Below, piece by piece: positions 35,024 to 43,017 of a DNA stretch of 50,272 nucleotides. This DNA comes from an uncultured Paracoccaceae bacterium (GTDB lineage Bacteria > Pseudomonadota > Alphaproteobacteria > Rhodobacterales > Rhodobacteraceae). The notes under the pieces were generated by a model, which was not told where the DNA came from, searched no databases, and saw nothing but the letters and a program-made list of their open reading frames with translations. The number at the start of each line of letters is the position of its first letter. Positions within the stretch are counted from its first letter, which is position 1. The position numbers were made by a program, and so were the translations under genes. The stretch is taken from assembly GCA_947503775.1 (NCBI GenBank), contig CANNFE010000016.1:1-50272 (forward strand), given 5' to 3'.

Positions 35024-35257
35024 TCAGTTCTCGGATGTGCCGTCGCTGCCGATCTCGCGTTCCTCAGCCTCGGCCACCTCTTCGATCAATTCGAGCAGAC
35101 CGTTGGCGAGCATTCTGCGAACCGTGGTGACCCGGTAAAGCGCCATGTCGATCTTTTCTTCGTCCTTGCTCTCGTAGGCAGCCGAGATGAGCTTGAACTG
35201 CAAGTCTCTGGAGCGGGCAAGCGCAGCATCTTCCTTTATGCCCTCTTCGGCGCTCAT
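35024..35257 (-). CDS. Small acidic hypothetical protein
   Basis: A 77-residue, mostly helical acidic protein (ALARSRDLQFKLISAAYESKDEEKIDMALYRVTTVRRMLANGLLELIEEVAEAEE). No family recognised. Its ATG overlaps the previous stop by 4 bp and the next gene is 10 bp on, so it belongs to the transfer-like operon. Confidence 0.6.
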   Translation of the reverse strand: MSAEEGIKEDAALARSRDLQFKLISAAYESKDEEKIDMALYRVTTVRRMLANGLLELIEEVAEAEEREIGSDGTSEN

Positions 35258-35739
35258 TGCCCGGCCAGGATCAGGCCGGAAAGAACGCTGGCCTGCGCCC
35301 TCATCGACGCGGCCATGTTCGACCCGCTGCGCGCCGTTCCGATAGCGGCCACACCGAACTGGATCGCGGCGTCTCTAGCATTAGATGAAGCCATATTTGC
35401 GTTGGTTTGGGGATTGGCGGCGAGGGCCACACCGAACTCGGTGACACCGCCCATGCTGTTATGTCCGCCGTTAAAGGAAACCATCCCTCCATCGAGAAAG
35501 TCAGCGCTCGGCGCACATGTCGGTTCCAGCGTCAGCCCGTCCGGCCGCGAGAAGCCTTGCCGTGCATATTGCTCGGCCGAGAGGATCGACGCCGTGAAGG
35601 GCACGCGGCGGTGCAGATACGTCTCAGGGTTCAGCACGTAGAACGGAGCCGGAGCTGCGCCCTCTAGGCTGGCACCTGCGAAGGCCGCTGCTGCCCTTGG
35701 ACCCGAAGAAGTTTTCGCGGTCCTCCAGGGGCCATACAC
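35254..35739 (-). CDS. Hypothetical protein overlapping the lysozyme/M23 gene
   Basis: A protein of about 161 residues if it starts with the GTG at 35739; the frame is open to 35877 but the earlier part lies inside the peptidase domain of the upstream gene. It is Ala/Gly/Asn-rich, with APAPFYVLNPETYLHRRVPFTASILSAEQ and a helical C-terminal part (NMAASMRAQASVLSGLILAGQ). No family recognised. The 116-bp overlap with the upstream gene is unusual. Codon quality suggests that this frame, not the upstream one, is the true reading between 35624 and 35739, so a frameshift joining the two is possible. Confidence 0.55.
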   Translation of the reverse strand: MYGPWRTAKTSSGPRAAAAFAGASLEGAAPAPFYVLNPETYLHRRVPFTASILSAEQYARQGFSRPDGLTLEPTCAPSADFLDGGMVSFNGGHNSMGGVTEFGVALAANPQTNANMASSNARDAAIQFGVAAIGTARSGSNMAASMRAQASVLSGLILAGQ

Positions 35740-36736
35740 GGCCCATGGCTTCGCCGAACGAGGCCATGATCTCGCCAGCGACGTGAACCTCAAGATGCAG
35801 GTGGGTCGCCCCCGGCGACCCTGCATCGCCCTGCGTGATGACCACGGTGTCTGGCAACACGCGGTGACCTTGTGCAACCCGCCGGGCCTGTCCGTGGAGG
35901 TAACCGACCCGCTGTCGGCCGTCCGGAGTCTCTACGAAGACGCTGTTCGTTCGGTTCGCGGCCGAGAGAACCACGGTGCCGGGTACACCAGCGTAAACAT
36001 GGGCGCCCTCTCCTTCATCGTTAGCCAGGTCGAGGCCGAGGTGATAACCGGACGACGCTCGACCGGTTCGATCCACGCCGAATGGCGATGTGGCCCGCAG
36101 TCCAGCGGCGCTCATCAGATCACGGTCGAAGCATGTGCCAATACCACCCGCGAGAACCGGCCCCGGCTTGACCTCGCCGGTGATGCCCGACACGTCATAG
36201 CCTGCCCCACGGATGAGATAGGTGCAGACAGAGACGCCGTTACCGTCCCGCGCGGCATCGCAGTCGCCGGTACGGTGGTAGATGCCAAGATCACCGCCGT
36301 AGGCGCAGCCAAACTGACATGCCTTCAAGATCGAGCTTTGGGTAATCGTCCGGCACTGACCGCTCCAACACACCTCCGATCCGATGAGGCTGTCGAAACC
36401 GTTGCGGGTCGCCAGCCGCCATTCGTCGGCCATGTATCGGCGATAAGCAGACACCTGCGCGGTCGGGTTTGCGAGAAACGAGTCCAGCGAGCTGGGGTGA
36501 TACCTGATTCTCGTGCTGGGGCAGAACTGGAACGCACCCGCGCAGCCGTGCTGGTTCACGCCATTCCAATTTCCCTCCGACGAGCTGACGGCCGACGCGA
36601 AATCAGCCAGTCCGGGCGGCATGCCCGCGTTGATCAGCTCGGCCGTCGAGACCTGAGCCATCGCAGCAGACGGTGACATCGCAAGCAGCAGCGCTAACGC
36701 GCCATGCATGCAAGACAGTGTTGTCCTTTTGCCCAT
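35624..36736 (-). CDS. Exported lysozyme-like and M23 peptidase fusion
   Basis: A 370-residue exported cell-wall hydrolase. The ATG at 36736 follows AAGGAGG. A signal peptide (1-27) is followed by a lysozyme/transglycosylase-like domain (about 40-150, SSSEGNWNGVNQHGCAGAFQF, putative catalytic Glu54). Then comes an M23 metallopeptidase domain (about 215-330) with the zinc ligands His232 and Asp236 in YHLGLDLA and His312/His314 in HLHLEVH. Such two-headed hydrolases open the peptidoglycan for T4SS assembly. The last 30 residues (GSKGSSGLRRCQPRG onward) look out of frame, hinting at a frameshift near 35730. Confidence 0.85.
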   Translation of the reverse strand: MGKRTTLSCMHGALALLLAMSPSAAMAQVSTAELINAGMPPGLADFASAVSSSEGNWNGVNQHGCAGAFQFCPSTRIRYHPSSLDSFLANPTAQVSAYRRYMADEWRLATRNGFDSLIGSEVCWSGQCRTITQSSILKACQFGCAYGGDLGIYHRTGDCDAARDGNGVSVCTYLIRGAGYDVSGITGEVKPGPVLAGGIGTCFDRDLMSAAGLRATSPFGVDRTGRASSGYHLGLDLANDEGEGAHVYAGVPGTVVLSAANRTNSVFVETPDGRQRVGYLHGQARRVAQGHRVLPDTVVITQGDAGSPGATHLHLEVHVAGEIMASFGEAMGRVWPLEDRENFFGSKGSSGLRRCQPRGRSSGSVLRAEP

Positions 36737-36738
36737 AG

Positions 36739-37029
36739 CTACGCCTCCTTCGGAACAGTTTCATTGCCATGGAAAGCGGCTGGATCATGACAAACAGAAA
36801 TCATCGCGAGCATGCCGTTGCCCAACTCGACCTCATCGGACAGTGACGGCTCTGGATACGCCTCACCGTCGCGCGCCAAGGCCGCGAGCAATTCTTCCAT
36901 TATCCAAGCGGCATCGGCGAGAGCGGCATACTCCGTTTCGCCAGTGACGTTTATGAGTAAGTCCGGGACTGTGACACCGATAAGACCGTTCGTATCAGCA
37001 GGAAAGACGATAGCAGGATAATGAATCAT
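36739..37029 (-). CDS. Second HicB-like domain protein
   Basis: A 96-residue protein whose ATG at 37029 lies just after GGGAG. The sequence IHYPAIVFPADTNGLIGVTVPDLLIN with a helical ALADAAWIMEELLAALARDGEAYPEPS segment matches the HicB fold (MxYPAxIxxDxxGxxVxVPDLPG pattern). The expected Gly-Cys at the end of the strand is changed. There is no adjacent hicA. Its stop is two bases before the lysozyme/M23 start. Two solitary HicB-like proteins in one transfer operon is unusual. Confidence 0.7.
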   Translation of the reverse strand: MIHYPAIVFPADTNGLIGVTVPDLLINVTGETEYAALADAAWIMEELLAALARDGEAYPEPSLSDEVELGNGMLAMISVCHDPAAFHGNETVPKEA

Positions 37030-37095
37030 TGCTCCCCTTCTCACAGTCGTTTGACATGTCTGTGCTCCTCGACTGGCCATACAATTGCGATACCA

Positions 37096-37524
37096 TCACC
37101 ATGCCCGTTTCAGGTCGATCTCGTTGCCGCATGCGGTCAGCACCAGCTCGATAGGATCAACGGTCATTGAGGAGCGATCCTGACAGATCATCCCGTGCGC
37201 GCGACCGAAATGGCTGCGCAGCTCAGCCCCGTCTTCGGTCTCAAGCTGGAACCGGAAAGGACATTCCGCCAGCCCACACCACCGATCAACGAGGATCGAC
37301 AGCGTGACTTCGCCGCCATCGACGGGGAATGTACTGTACCAGATCGAGGGTTGAACGACCGAGCCGCCCTGTTCGACTTCTTCATCGGAAAACAGGCCCG
37401 TGGGATCGGTCAACGCGCCGATCTCCGTCATCTCGAAGGTGATCGGAGCGTTTTCGGCGAGAAGAAAACCTGCGGTCGATGCAAGCACCGCCGCACAGAT
37501 CAGAGAGGTCCGCATTGGCATCAT
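37096..37524 (-). CDS. Exported small protein of the transfer operon
   Basis: A 142-residue protein with a signal peptide (MMPMRTSLICAAVLASTAGFLLA). The mature part is beta-rich and acidic and contains four Cys (about WCGLAEC, MICQD, TACGN) that could form disulfides. No family recognised. Its start overlaps the stop of the preceding gene (ATGA). Confidence 0.65.
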   Translation of the reverse strand: MMPMRTSLICAAVLASTAGFLLAENAPITFEMTEIGALTDPTGLFSDEEVEQGGSVVQPSIWYSTFPVDGGEVTLSILVDRWCGLAECPFRFQLETEDGAELRSHFGRAHGMICQDRSSMTVDPIELVLTACGNEIDLKRAW

Positions 37525-38063
37525 GCGCCCTCCCCAAAGACAGGTTTGAAACGGCCGTAGCGCCATTGAGACTGCACGCCGATCCAGTCGATCTTCCCGT
37601 GTCGTCCCTTGTGCTTCCGTGTCTTCTCAAAGAGGAGCAGACCGTGGAAATCCCGGTGTATATCGAAGAACTCTGGTAGGTCGAGATCGCCGAATACCGC
37701 TTGGTGGATGGTGCCCTTCCCTCGTGCCCAAGCTAGCTCCACATTTTTCCGAACCAAAAATGATCGCGCTCCAAATGGAAAACCTGCCTCCACAAAGATA
37801 GGACGGAGGTAGGCTTCGATGCGATTCAACTCGTCTTCGATCAGTCGAACCGAAGGCCACGGTGTTCTTTGGTCACAAGCATCGAGATCAGATTGCTGAA
37901 GTACCGGGCTGTATTCCTCCTTGATCCTGATAACGCCGTAATCCTGGAGGTTCTGCCTCGATGCATCGAGCTGCATTTTTTCAGTCGTGGTGGACGACCG
38001 GCGATGATGGTCACGGGCTAATCCGTATGGTCGCGTAAACAGGTCTCGCAAGATGTTCATCAT
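37521..38063 (-). CDS. Hypothetical protein downstream of dotA/traY
   Basis: A 180-residue soluble protein, no signal peptide. Visible segments are RLIEDELNRIEAYLRPIFVEAGFPFGARSFLVRKNVELAWARG and FFDIHRDFHGLLLFEKTRKHKGRHGKIDWIGVQSQWRYGRF. Family not recognised. It overlaps its neighbours by 4 bp on each side, so it is co-translated with the DotA/TraY-like gene and probably works with it. Confidence 0.65.
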   Translation of the reverse strand: MMNILRDLFTRPYGLARDHHRRSSTTTEKMQLDASRQNLQDYGVIRIKEEYSPVLQQSDLDACDQRTPWPSVRLIEDELNRIEAYLRPIFVEAGFPFGARSFLVRKNVELAWARGKGTIHQAVFGDLDLPEFFDIHRDFHGLLLFEKTRKHKGRHGKIDWIGVQSQWRYGRFKPVFGEGA

Positions 38064-40423
38064 TGTGACCCTCTCGGTCCCGGTATCCCACGTCTCGCAG
38101 CGCCGCTCTGCTCTGACAGCGCAGCTCTTACGTCTTTATGAGCGCTTCCGACGCGCATACCGGCGCTCCGGGCACCCATGTAGCCAAGCCCTCCGGCCAT
38201 GACTGTCTTGTCAGCGATGGCTCCGGGCTGTGTGAGGCGCCCCATGCCAGCTCCGATCAGGTTCATGGCGGTCTCCCCAAACTCGCTGATGATCTGGGAG
38301 CCGTAGAGCACCGTCAGGAAGGCAAGCAGGACGTATACGATCAGGAGGAACACCATCACCACGATGCCGATGGTGCTGTTGACCGCCGTCGCCGCGAAGC
38401 CCGCCAGATCGGGCACCGTGTTCGCGCCGGAAATGCCATCGAAGAACATCAGCCGTCCGAAAAACGTGTGCAGGATGTAGAGCATGACCGAAATTACCAT
38501 CATCGCGATCACCAGTCCGACGACGATGAAGAACGGGCGCAGGAAGAGGCCCAATGTCGCCAGCAGCGCCCTCGAAACGTCAGAGCCGAACAGGCTTGCT
38601 TCGCGCGACGGGGTGAACATTCGCAGTAACATGAGGGGCCATGCGAACATCATTTCGAGGATCTGAAGGAGCCAGCTCATGATCGCGGTGAAGAAGTAGA
38701 CCATCGGCACAAGTGGCAGGACGATCATCATTACCAGCCCAACGATCAGCAGGGTGATGCCCACTCCGGTCAGGCCGGAGGACGCCATGCCCACGACTTC
38801 GCCGCTTCCGAAGATGAAATCTGCGCCGCGGCCGAGGATGCTCTGGTTGGCGACCTCAAGGCCGACACCCGCTGTCAGAGCAGTGCCCCCTGCGCCGGCA
38901 AGGATCGTGCCCTGACGCTGCACCTGTAGCATCGGGTCCACGAACCCGAAATTGCCCTCGGCCGTGTTCGTCGCGACCGGGCTGAAGACATTCAGGATGC
39001 CGCGATAGAGGCCGTTGATGGCCCTTTGGTCGATGGCGCTCTGAGGCACCTCGCCCATGGCGGCGTTCATCGGGGTTTCCACATCGGGGAGCGACAGGTT
39101 CACCACGTTCGAGGCGATCTCATCCCACGTGTCCTGGTCGGCGTCAGCCTTCGCGACCATCTCGCGGACCACACTGCTGTTGCGTTCGCCCCGGCTGTAG
39201 CCTTCACCCCGCAGGAACTCGGATATCTGGTTGTTGCGCGCCGCCTGCATGGCCAGCGTATCGCCAGGGAACTCGATAGACGTGACCGTCGATGCCACGC
39301 CTCTCTGCCAGACTGGTGCGAGCATCCAGCCCTCGGTGGTGACCATGTTGAGCAACCCGTCATGCACGTCCTCGACAACATCCGACGAGATGGTCGTGGA
39401 GATCGCCGGGCCGCTCAGGTACGAGGCGACCGCTGCATAAATGGCCGCACGGGACGGTTCGAGCAGGGCTTCGCTATCTCGTTCACCGTTGTAAATCACC
39501 AAAGCGACAGCCTGCGCTGCATCGGACAGCTCCGGCAGCACTTCTTCAGCCAGATGCGCGAATTGCTGTTGCGCTCTCCCGGCCATCAGCCCGACTTCAA
39601 GACCGCCGCCATCCTGAATCGCAGAATAGCTGTCGGTAGCACCGACCGAACCGCAGTAGTTGGTCCGACCGCTGAAGGCGGCACCACCAGCCTCTTCGGC
39701 GAAGAACATCTGGTAGCTCATGCCGACCACCTGTCGGCCTCCTACGCCGTCCCAAAACCCCGAAGTGTCTTCGAGCTGGAGCGGCGACTGGCGGAGCCGG
39801 ATCGCACCGGTTGTCCCGGTCGTACTGATCTCTGCGGTCGTGATTTCGTCATCACCTGCGAGGATACGTTCGATCCGGTTCGCGTTCAGACCGCAGATAT
39901 GCCCGGTCACAAGCGCATCGAAGGCACCGCCAAACTGCTGCACGAGTCGGTCAGAGTCGGGTGGTATCCGGGCGAAGGAGCCGGAAGTCAGTGGTGTACC
40001 GCTGAGCATGTCGTCTGCAACGTTGCGCCATGTCACGTCCGCGAAAGCGCTGCCTTGCAGCACCAGCCAGAGAACGGCGACCTGAATCAGGGAGAACCCG
40101 CCGACAATGGGCACGAAGCCAGCCACGCCGAAGATGGTCCGCAGGACGGTATACTTCGTGTCCGCCGACTGGCCGAACGTCTTGCCGTCCGCCGCAGTGT
40201 CGAAAATCATCGAGTAGATGGTGAAGGTTAGAACGACCAGCATCGCCAGCAGGCAGAAGGCGTTGAAGACGGTGAAGATGGTTTCCAGCCAGTTGGCGAC
40301 GACGATCGTGTCGTCACCGTCGCCGTGCAGGCGTGGAATGATGCCTCCAAAAAGGCGCGTGAGAATATCGGCCGAGAAGTCGTTGCCGATATCGGGCGGT
40401 GCGAAGAGTTCATCAAACTCCAT
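38060..40423 (-). CDS. DotA/TraY-family T4SS inner-membrane protein, orphan
   Basis: A 787-residue polytopic membrane protein. It has one hydrophobic segment after an amphipathic N terminus (about 50-75) and another at about 100-130. In this part lies the family-like sequence LRTIFGVAGFVPIVGGFSLIQVAVLWLVLQGSAFADVTW. A long periplasmic region (about 135-560) follows. A C-terminal block has four or five further helices (about 565-720). This is the DotA (Dot/Icm) and TraY (IncI) layout. TraY is also the known target of IncI entry exclusion. No other core T4SS subunit is in the island. The start has GGAGG upstream. Confidence 0.75.
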   Translation of the reverse strand: MEFDELFAPPDIGNDFSADILTRLFGGIIPRLHGDGDDTIVVANWLETIFTVFNAFCLLAMLVVLTFTIYSMIFDTAADGKTFGQSADTKYTVLRTIFGVAGFVPIVGGFSLIQVAVLWLVLQGSAFADVTWRNVADDMLSGTPLTSGSFARIPPDSDRLVQQFGGAFDALVTGHICGLNANRIERILAGDDEITTAEISTTGTTGAIRLRQSPLQLEDTSGFWDGVGGRQVVGMSYQMFFAEEAGGAAFSGRTNYCGSVGATDSYSAIQDGGGLEVGLMAGRAQQQFAHLAEEVLPELSDAAQAVALVIYNGERDSEALLEPSRAAIYAAVASYLSGPAISTTISSDVVEDVHDGLLNMVTTEGWMLAPVWQRGVASTVTSIEFPGDTLAMQAARNNQISEFLRGEGYSRGERNSSVVREMVAKADADQDTWDEIASNVVNLSLPDVETPMNAAMGEVPQSAIDQRAINGLYRGILNVFSPVATNTAEGNFGFVDPMLQVQRQGTILAGAGGTALTAGVGLEVANQSILGRGADFIFGSGEVVGMASSGLTGVGITLLIVGLVMMIVLPLVPMVYFFTAIMSWLLQILEMMFAWPLMLLRMFTPSREASLFGSDVSRALLATLGLFLRPFFIVVGLVIAMMVISVMLYILHTFFGRLMFFDGISGANTVPDLAGFAATAVNSTIGIVVMVFLLIVYVLLAFLTVLYGSQIISEFGETAMNLIGAGMGRLTQPGAIADKTVMAGGLGYMGARSAGMRVGSAHKDVRAALSEQSGAARRGIPGPRGSQ

Positions 40424-40426
40424 GAC

Positions 40427-40666
40427 TTAAGCCCTCCGAAAATCGTGCTTGAGCAGCACGCGGCCGCTCGTGGCAATGGCTGGCAAGATGATCTCGCCCG
40501 AACTCAGCTCATAGGCGGTCCCGGCCGCTTCTGCACGGCCATCGCGCTCTACGAAAACGGTCCAGAACATGGCCGCGCCGTTCTCGCGCTGGTACTGATC
40601 CGCACTGTCGAACAGCGTTCGGGGTTGGCGGATGATGGTGGAGTTGTCATGTTTTGCATCAGCCAT
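40427..40666 (-). CDS. Small hypothetical protein upstream of dotA/traY
   Basis: A 79-residue soluble protein with a good start site (AAGGAG before the ATG at 40666). It contains MFWTVFVERDGRAEAAGTAYELSSGEIILPAIATSGRVLLKHDFRR, probably a small beta-sheet domain. No family recognised. Its stop is four bases before the DotA/TraY start, so it leads the transfer-like operon. Confidence 0.65.
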   Translation of the reverse strand: MADAKHDNSTIIRQPRTLFDSADQYQRENGAAMFWTVFVERDGRAEAAGTAYELSSGEIILPAIATSGRVLLKHDFRRA

Positions 40667-40711
40667 CGGAAGCTCCTTGCAGCTTTTGAGGTCAGTGGCG
40701 ACGGCGCGGGC

Positions 40712-40954
40712 CTACGCGCCGTCGTCGCGCTTAGTATAGCAGAACACCAAATCAAAACCTAGAAAAGATAAGTGAAAACATAGTCTTGCAAGCTGTTTCG
40801 CGATCACCCTCGCAGGCTCTTTTGCAAGCCTCGACGCAATCTCTTTTGCAAGCGCACCCGCAATCACCCTTGCAAGCTTTTTCGCAAGCTCACTCGCAAG
40901 CCATGTTGCATCCCTCAGCCTGAGCTTGACTCTTCGAAGTCTTACCTTGCTCAT
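40712..40954 (-). CDS. Small Ala/Lys-repeat amphipathic protein (uncertain)
   Basis: A frame of 80 residues from the ATG at 40954. Its core (residues about 15-60) is made of repeating ASxLAKxLARVIAxxLAK units, an amphipathic cationic helix. It is followed by a hydrophobic stretch (LCFHLSFLGFDLVF). The frame coincides with the degenerate DNA repeat at 40783-40905. The repeat could therefore exist for its DNA and the frame be accidental, or it could encode a membrane-active peptide. No ribosome-binding site stands out. Confidence 0.35.
   Translation of the reverse strand: MSKVRLRRVKLRLRDATWLASELAKKLARVIAGALAKEIASRLAKEPARVIAKQLARLCFHLSFLGFDLVFCYTKRDDGA
40783..40905. repeat. Degenerate TTGCAAGC repeat array, iteron-like
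   Basis: The octamer TTGCAAGC or close forms (TCGCAAGC, TCGCAGGC, TTGCAAGC) recur about eight times between 40783 and 40905. Spacing is irregular, and runs such as ctttttcgcaagctcactcg share further bases. TTGCAAGC is close to its own reverse complement. The array lies between a replication-like gene (40984-41808) and the dotA/traY operon, so it may be a set of iterons or a regulatory array. Confidence 0.5.
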
Positions 40955-40983
40955 GCCGATCTTTTCACTGGTCCTGAACACTG

Positions 40984-41808
40984 TCACCGCCCGTTCTTTC
41001 TTCGGGCAAGCGCGCTCTGAGCGATCTTCGACGCGACGGTTTCAGGCAGCGGGGCAGTCTTGGGTGGCGAGGTTTCCGAGTCTTCGTTTGCTTTTGTTTT
41101 TGTATGGATTTGGTTTGAATCTGGTATCAGTCTTGTTACGTGCTGGTTGGCCCCTTTCGGGGGGCTACCAAGGGGCTTGGCCGTGGCTCCGGTTACAAGG
41201 CGCTGTGCGTTGCACTCGCCTTCGATGATCCCGAGATATAGGTCTTCAAAGCACCGCTGAACGGCAGTACCGTTCAGTCGGATTTCCTCCACGAGTTGGG
41301 CTTCCAAATTCGGGTAGAGCGGTGTTGCGGCGACGAGGAAGGAGCGAAGTTGCTCTGCCACAACCGGGCCATGCTCGCTTTCGGGGTTGTATGCCTCTAC
41401 ATCGAGCAGCGCCGCTACCACGAACTCCGCAATGGCCTTACCAACGAAATCGGTGCGAGGCGCACGACGGTCAAGAAAGTCTTTCGCTGCCCGCTTGACG
41501 GTGTTCTCGTTCAGATTGATGTTGGATGAGTAGAACCACTCAACATGGCGGATGAATTCATCGGACGAGTCGTAGGATATCAGCCCAACTTCCTGTAAAC
41601 GTTCGATTAGTAATATCGCTTCGTCCAGCGATACGTCCGCTTCTTGGGCAAGCAGCCACACGGGATAGTGAAAAATTCCGATATAGTTCGCGCGACTGCT
41701 TAGCAGCGATGTGAAATAGGCATTGCGCTGGCAGCAGGTCTCCAGCCTCCGGAACCGGCGACATTCGAGCAAGCTTGTGTTGATCATGACGTACCTTTTC
41801 TTGGACAT
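40984..41808 (-). CDS. DnaD-like/replication-initiator-like protein
   Basis: A 274-residue basic protein. The N-terminal half (RNAYFTSLLSSRANYIGIFHYPVWLLAQEADVSLDEAILLIERLQEVGLISYDSSDEFIRHVEWF) has the winged-helix pattern of phage replisome organisers and DnaD-like proteins, with a wing ending in VEWF. The middle is helical. The C-terminal 70 residues are Lys/Thr/Ser-rich and disordered. It likely binds DNA to start or control replication of the excised island, consistent with the iteron-like array next to it. Family assignment is by fold pattern only. Confidence 0.6.
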   Translation of the reverse strand: MSKKRYVMINTSLLECRRFRRLETCCQRNAYFTSLLSSRANYIGIFHYPVWLLAQEADVSLDEAILLIERLQEVGLISYDSSDEFIRHVEWFYSSNINLNENTVKRAAKDFLDRRAPRTDFVGKAIAEFVVAALLDVEAYNPESEHGPVVAEQLRSFLVAATPLYPNLEAQLVEEIRLNGTAVQRCFEDLYLGIIEGECNAQRLVTGATAKPLGSPPKGANQHVTRLIPDSNQIHTKTKANEDSETSPPKTAPLPETVASKIAQSALARRKNGR

Positions 41809-41961
41809 CGGGCATACCTTCTCTTTCCGCTAAACGCTCTAGGCCCTCGCGGCTCGGCCTTTCAGCCGATCATTTCCTGTTGAAACGCAGGGTAGGTTTG
41901 CCTATTCTCCGACTGCTGACATCTTAGAGGCAAGGCCCTGCGAAAGCGGGGTTTTGTCGTT

Positions 41962-42171
41962 CTAGGCGGGACTGGTTGGCTTCACCCGAACGCTGTTTGC
42001 CCACTCATTCAGATCGGTACCGTCGTATTTGATACGGCGACCGAAGCGGAAGAAGGCAGGGCCGAAGCCTTTCGACCGCCATTGCGCTCGCTTGGATTTT
42101 GGCGCGATCAGGTCAAGTTGGTCGTCGTCATCGTCATAAAGACGGTTGGGTTCGAAATACTCGCGTTGCAT
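41962..42171 (-). CDS. AlpA/excisionase-like helix-turn-helix protein
   Basis: A 69-residue protein with AAGGAGG before the ATG at 42171. After an acidic stretch (YDDDDDQ), IAPKSKRAQWRSKGFGPAFFRFGRRIKYDGTDLNEWANSVRV matches the MerR-like winged domain of AlpA/Xis directionality factors. Such proteins set the direction of integrase action and turn on excision. It lies 827 bp from the integrase, with one gene between. Confidence 0.82.
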   Translation of the reverse strand: MQREYFEPNRLYDDDDDQLDLIAPKSKRAQWRSKGFGPAFFRFGRRIKYDGTDLNEWANSVRVKPTSPA

Positions 42172-42279
42172 CTATCTGCCTCCTTAGTCGTGGACACAGA
42201 TTGAACATCAACGAAAGGAGACAAGATGGCACCGGTGATTCAATATACAACTTTTGCCTTCAAATTCAGTTTCTTACAC

Positions 42280-43017
42280 TCAAAGCGAGCGAAGGGCTTC
42301 GAAAGACTTCTTAAGCTCTGGATGATTGCTCGGTATGTTCTTTGCAAACAGGGCATACCGAAAGAAATGCGCTTGCAGCCCAATCACTTCAAAAAGCGAG
42401 TAAAGGCATTCAACGTATGCACCACTTGGTATTCTTGAGTCCTTGCCAACACGGACCGGGTGGTCAGTGTAATATTCAGTGATGGCACGCAGTCTGACCG
42501 CTAGCTTCTTCGCGCGGGCGTTTCCGCGCCAGCGGCGGGCTTCGATCAGCCCTTGAGTGTAGAACTCGATCAGGTGAGAAACGGTAGTGGCCAGTTTGTC
42601 AGGCCCTTCATCAATTGCCGGATTTAGCAGTGTGGAAGCTGGTCTGGGGAGTGCTGAGACCGTTTCAACCGCAAATTCATATACCTTCTTTGCACGTTCC
42701 GGATCGGTAGATTTCAACTCGACATAGTTTACAAGAAGTTCCTGGGCGTCCTTCAGCGTATTTCGGGCGTGCTCGGTAAAACCGATGCCGTCGCTAGACC
42801 CCAAATCCGACCAGAGCGGGTCTTCAATGGGATTGAACAACAGGAGTGCTGGCAGGAGGCGCTTGTCGTCGTCCAGGTCGAGACCGATGTGCTCTTCCAT
42901 ACACAGCGTGATCCGCTCCAGCATCCTGACGAGGTAGAACTGGAAGTTGTCCTCATTGTATCGAGACAGTCTCGGATCGAGGCCCGTGTACAACCAGTCA
43001 GCACTCCGAGGCCACAT
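42280..43017 (-). CDS. Hypothetical protein coupled to the integrase
   Basis: A 245-residue soluble helical protein that overlaps the integrase 3' end by 20 bp; GGAGGAG lies about ten bases before its ATG. Segments include NEDNFQFYLVRMLERITLCMEEHIGLDLDDDKRLLPALLLFNP and ARRWRGNARAKKLAVRLRAITEYYTDHP. No family recognised. The 20-bp overlap with the integrase suggests a joint role in excision or maintenance. Confidence 0.65.
   Translation of the reverse strand: MWPRSADWLYTGLDPRLSRYNEDNFQFYLVRMLERITLCMEEHIGLDLDDDKRLLPALLLFNPIEDPLWSDLGSSDGIGFTEHARNTLKDAQELLVNYVELKSTDPERAKKVYEFAVETVSALPRPASTLLNPAIDEGPDKLATTVSHLIEFYTQGLIEARRWRGNARAKKLAVRLRAITEYYTDHPVRVGKDSRIPSGAYVECLYSLFEVIGLQAHFFRYALFAKNIPSNHPELKKSFEALRSL

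Noticed and set aside
35783-36676. 297-codon plus-strand frame
   Set aside because: Antisense to the lysozyme/M23 gene, which has a signal peptide and zinc ligands.
39026-40231. 401-codon plus-strand frame
   Set aside because: Antisense to the DotA/TraY gene; His/Arg-rich with no domain or ribosome-binding site.
42226-42438. 70-codon plus-strand frame with a good GGAG site
   Set aside because: Most of it is antisense to the gene at 42280-43017 and the protein resembles nothing. The ribosome-binding site makes it worth remembering, but it is not supported.
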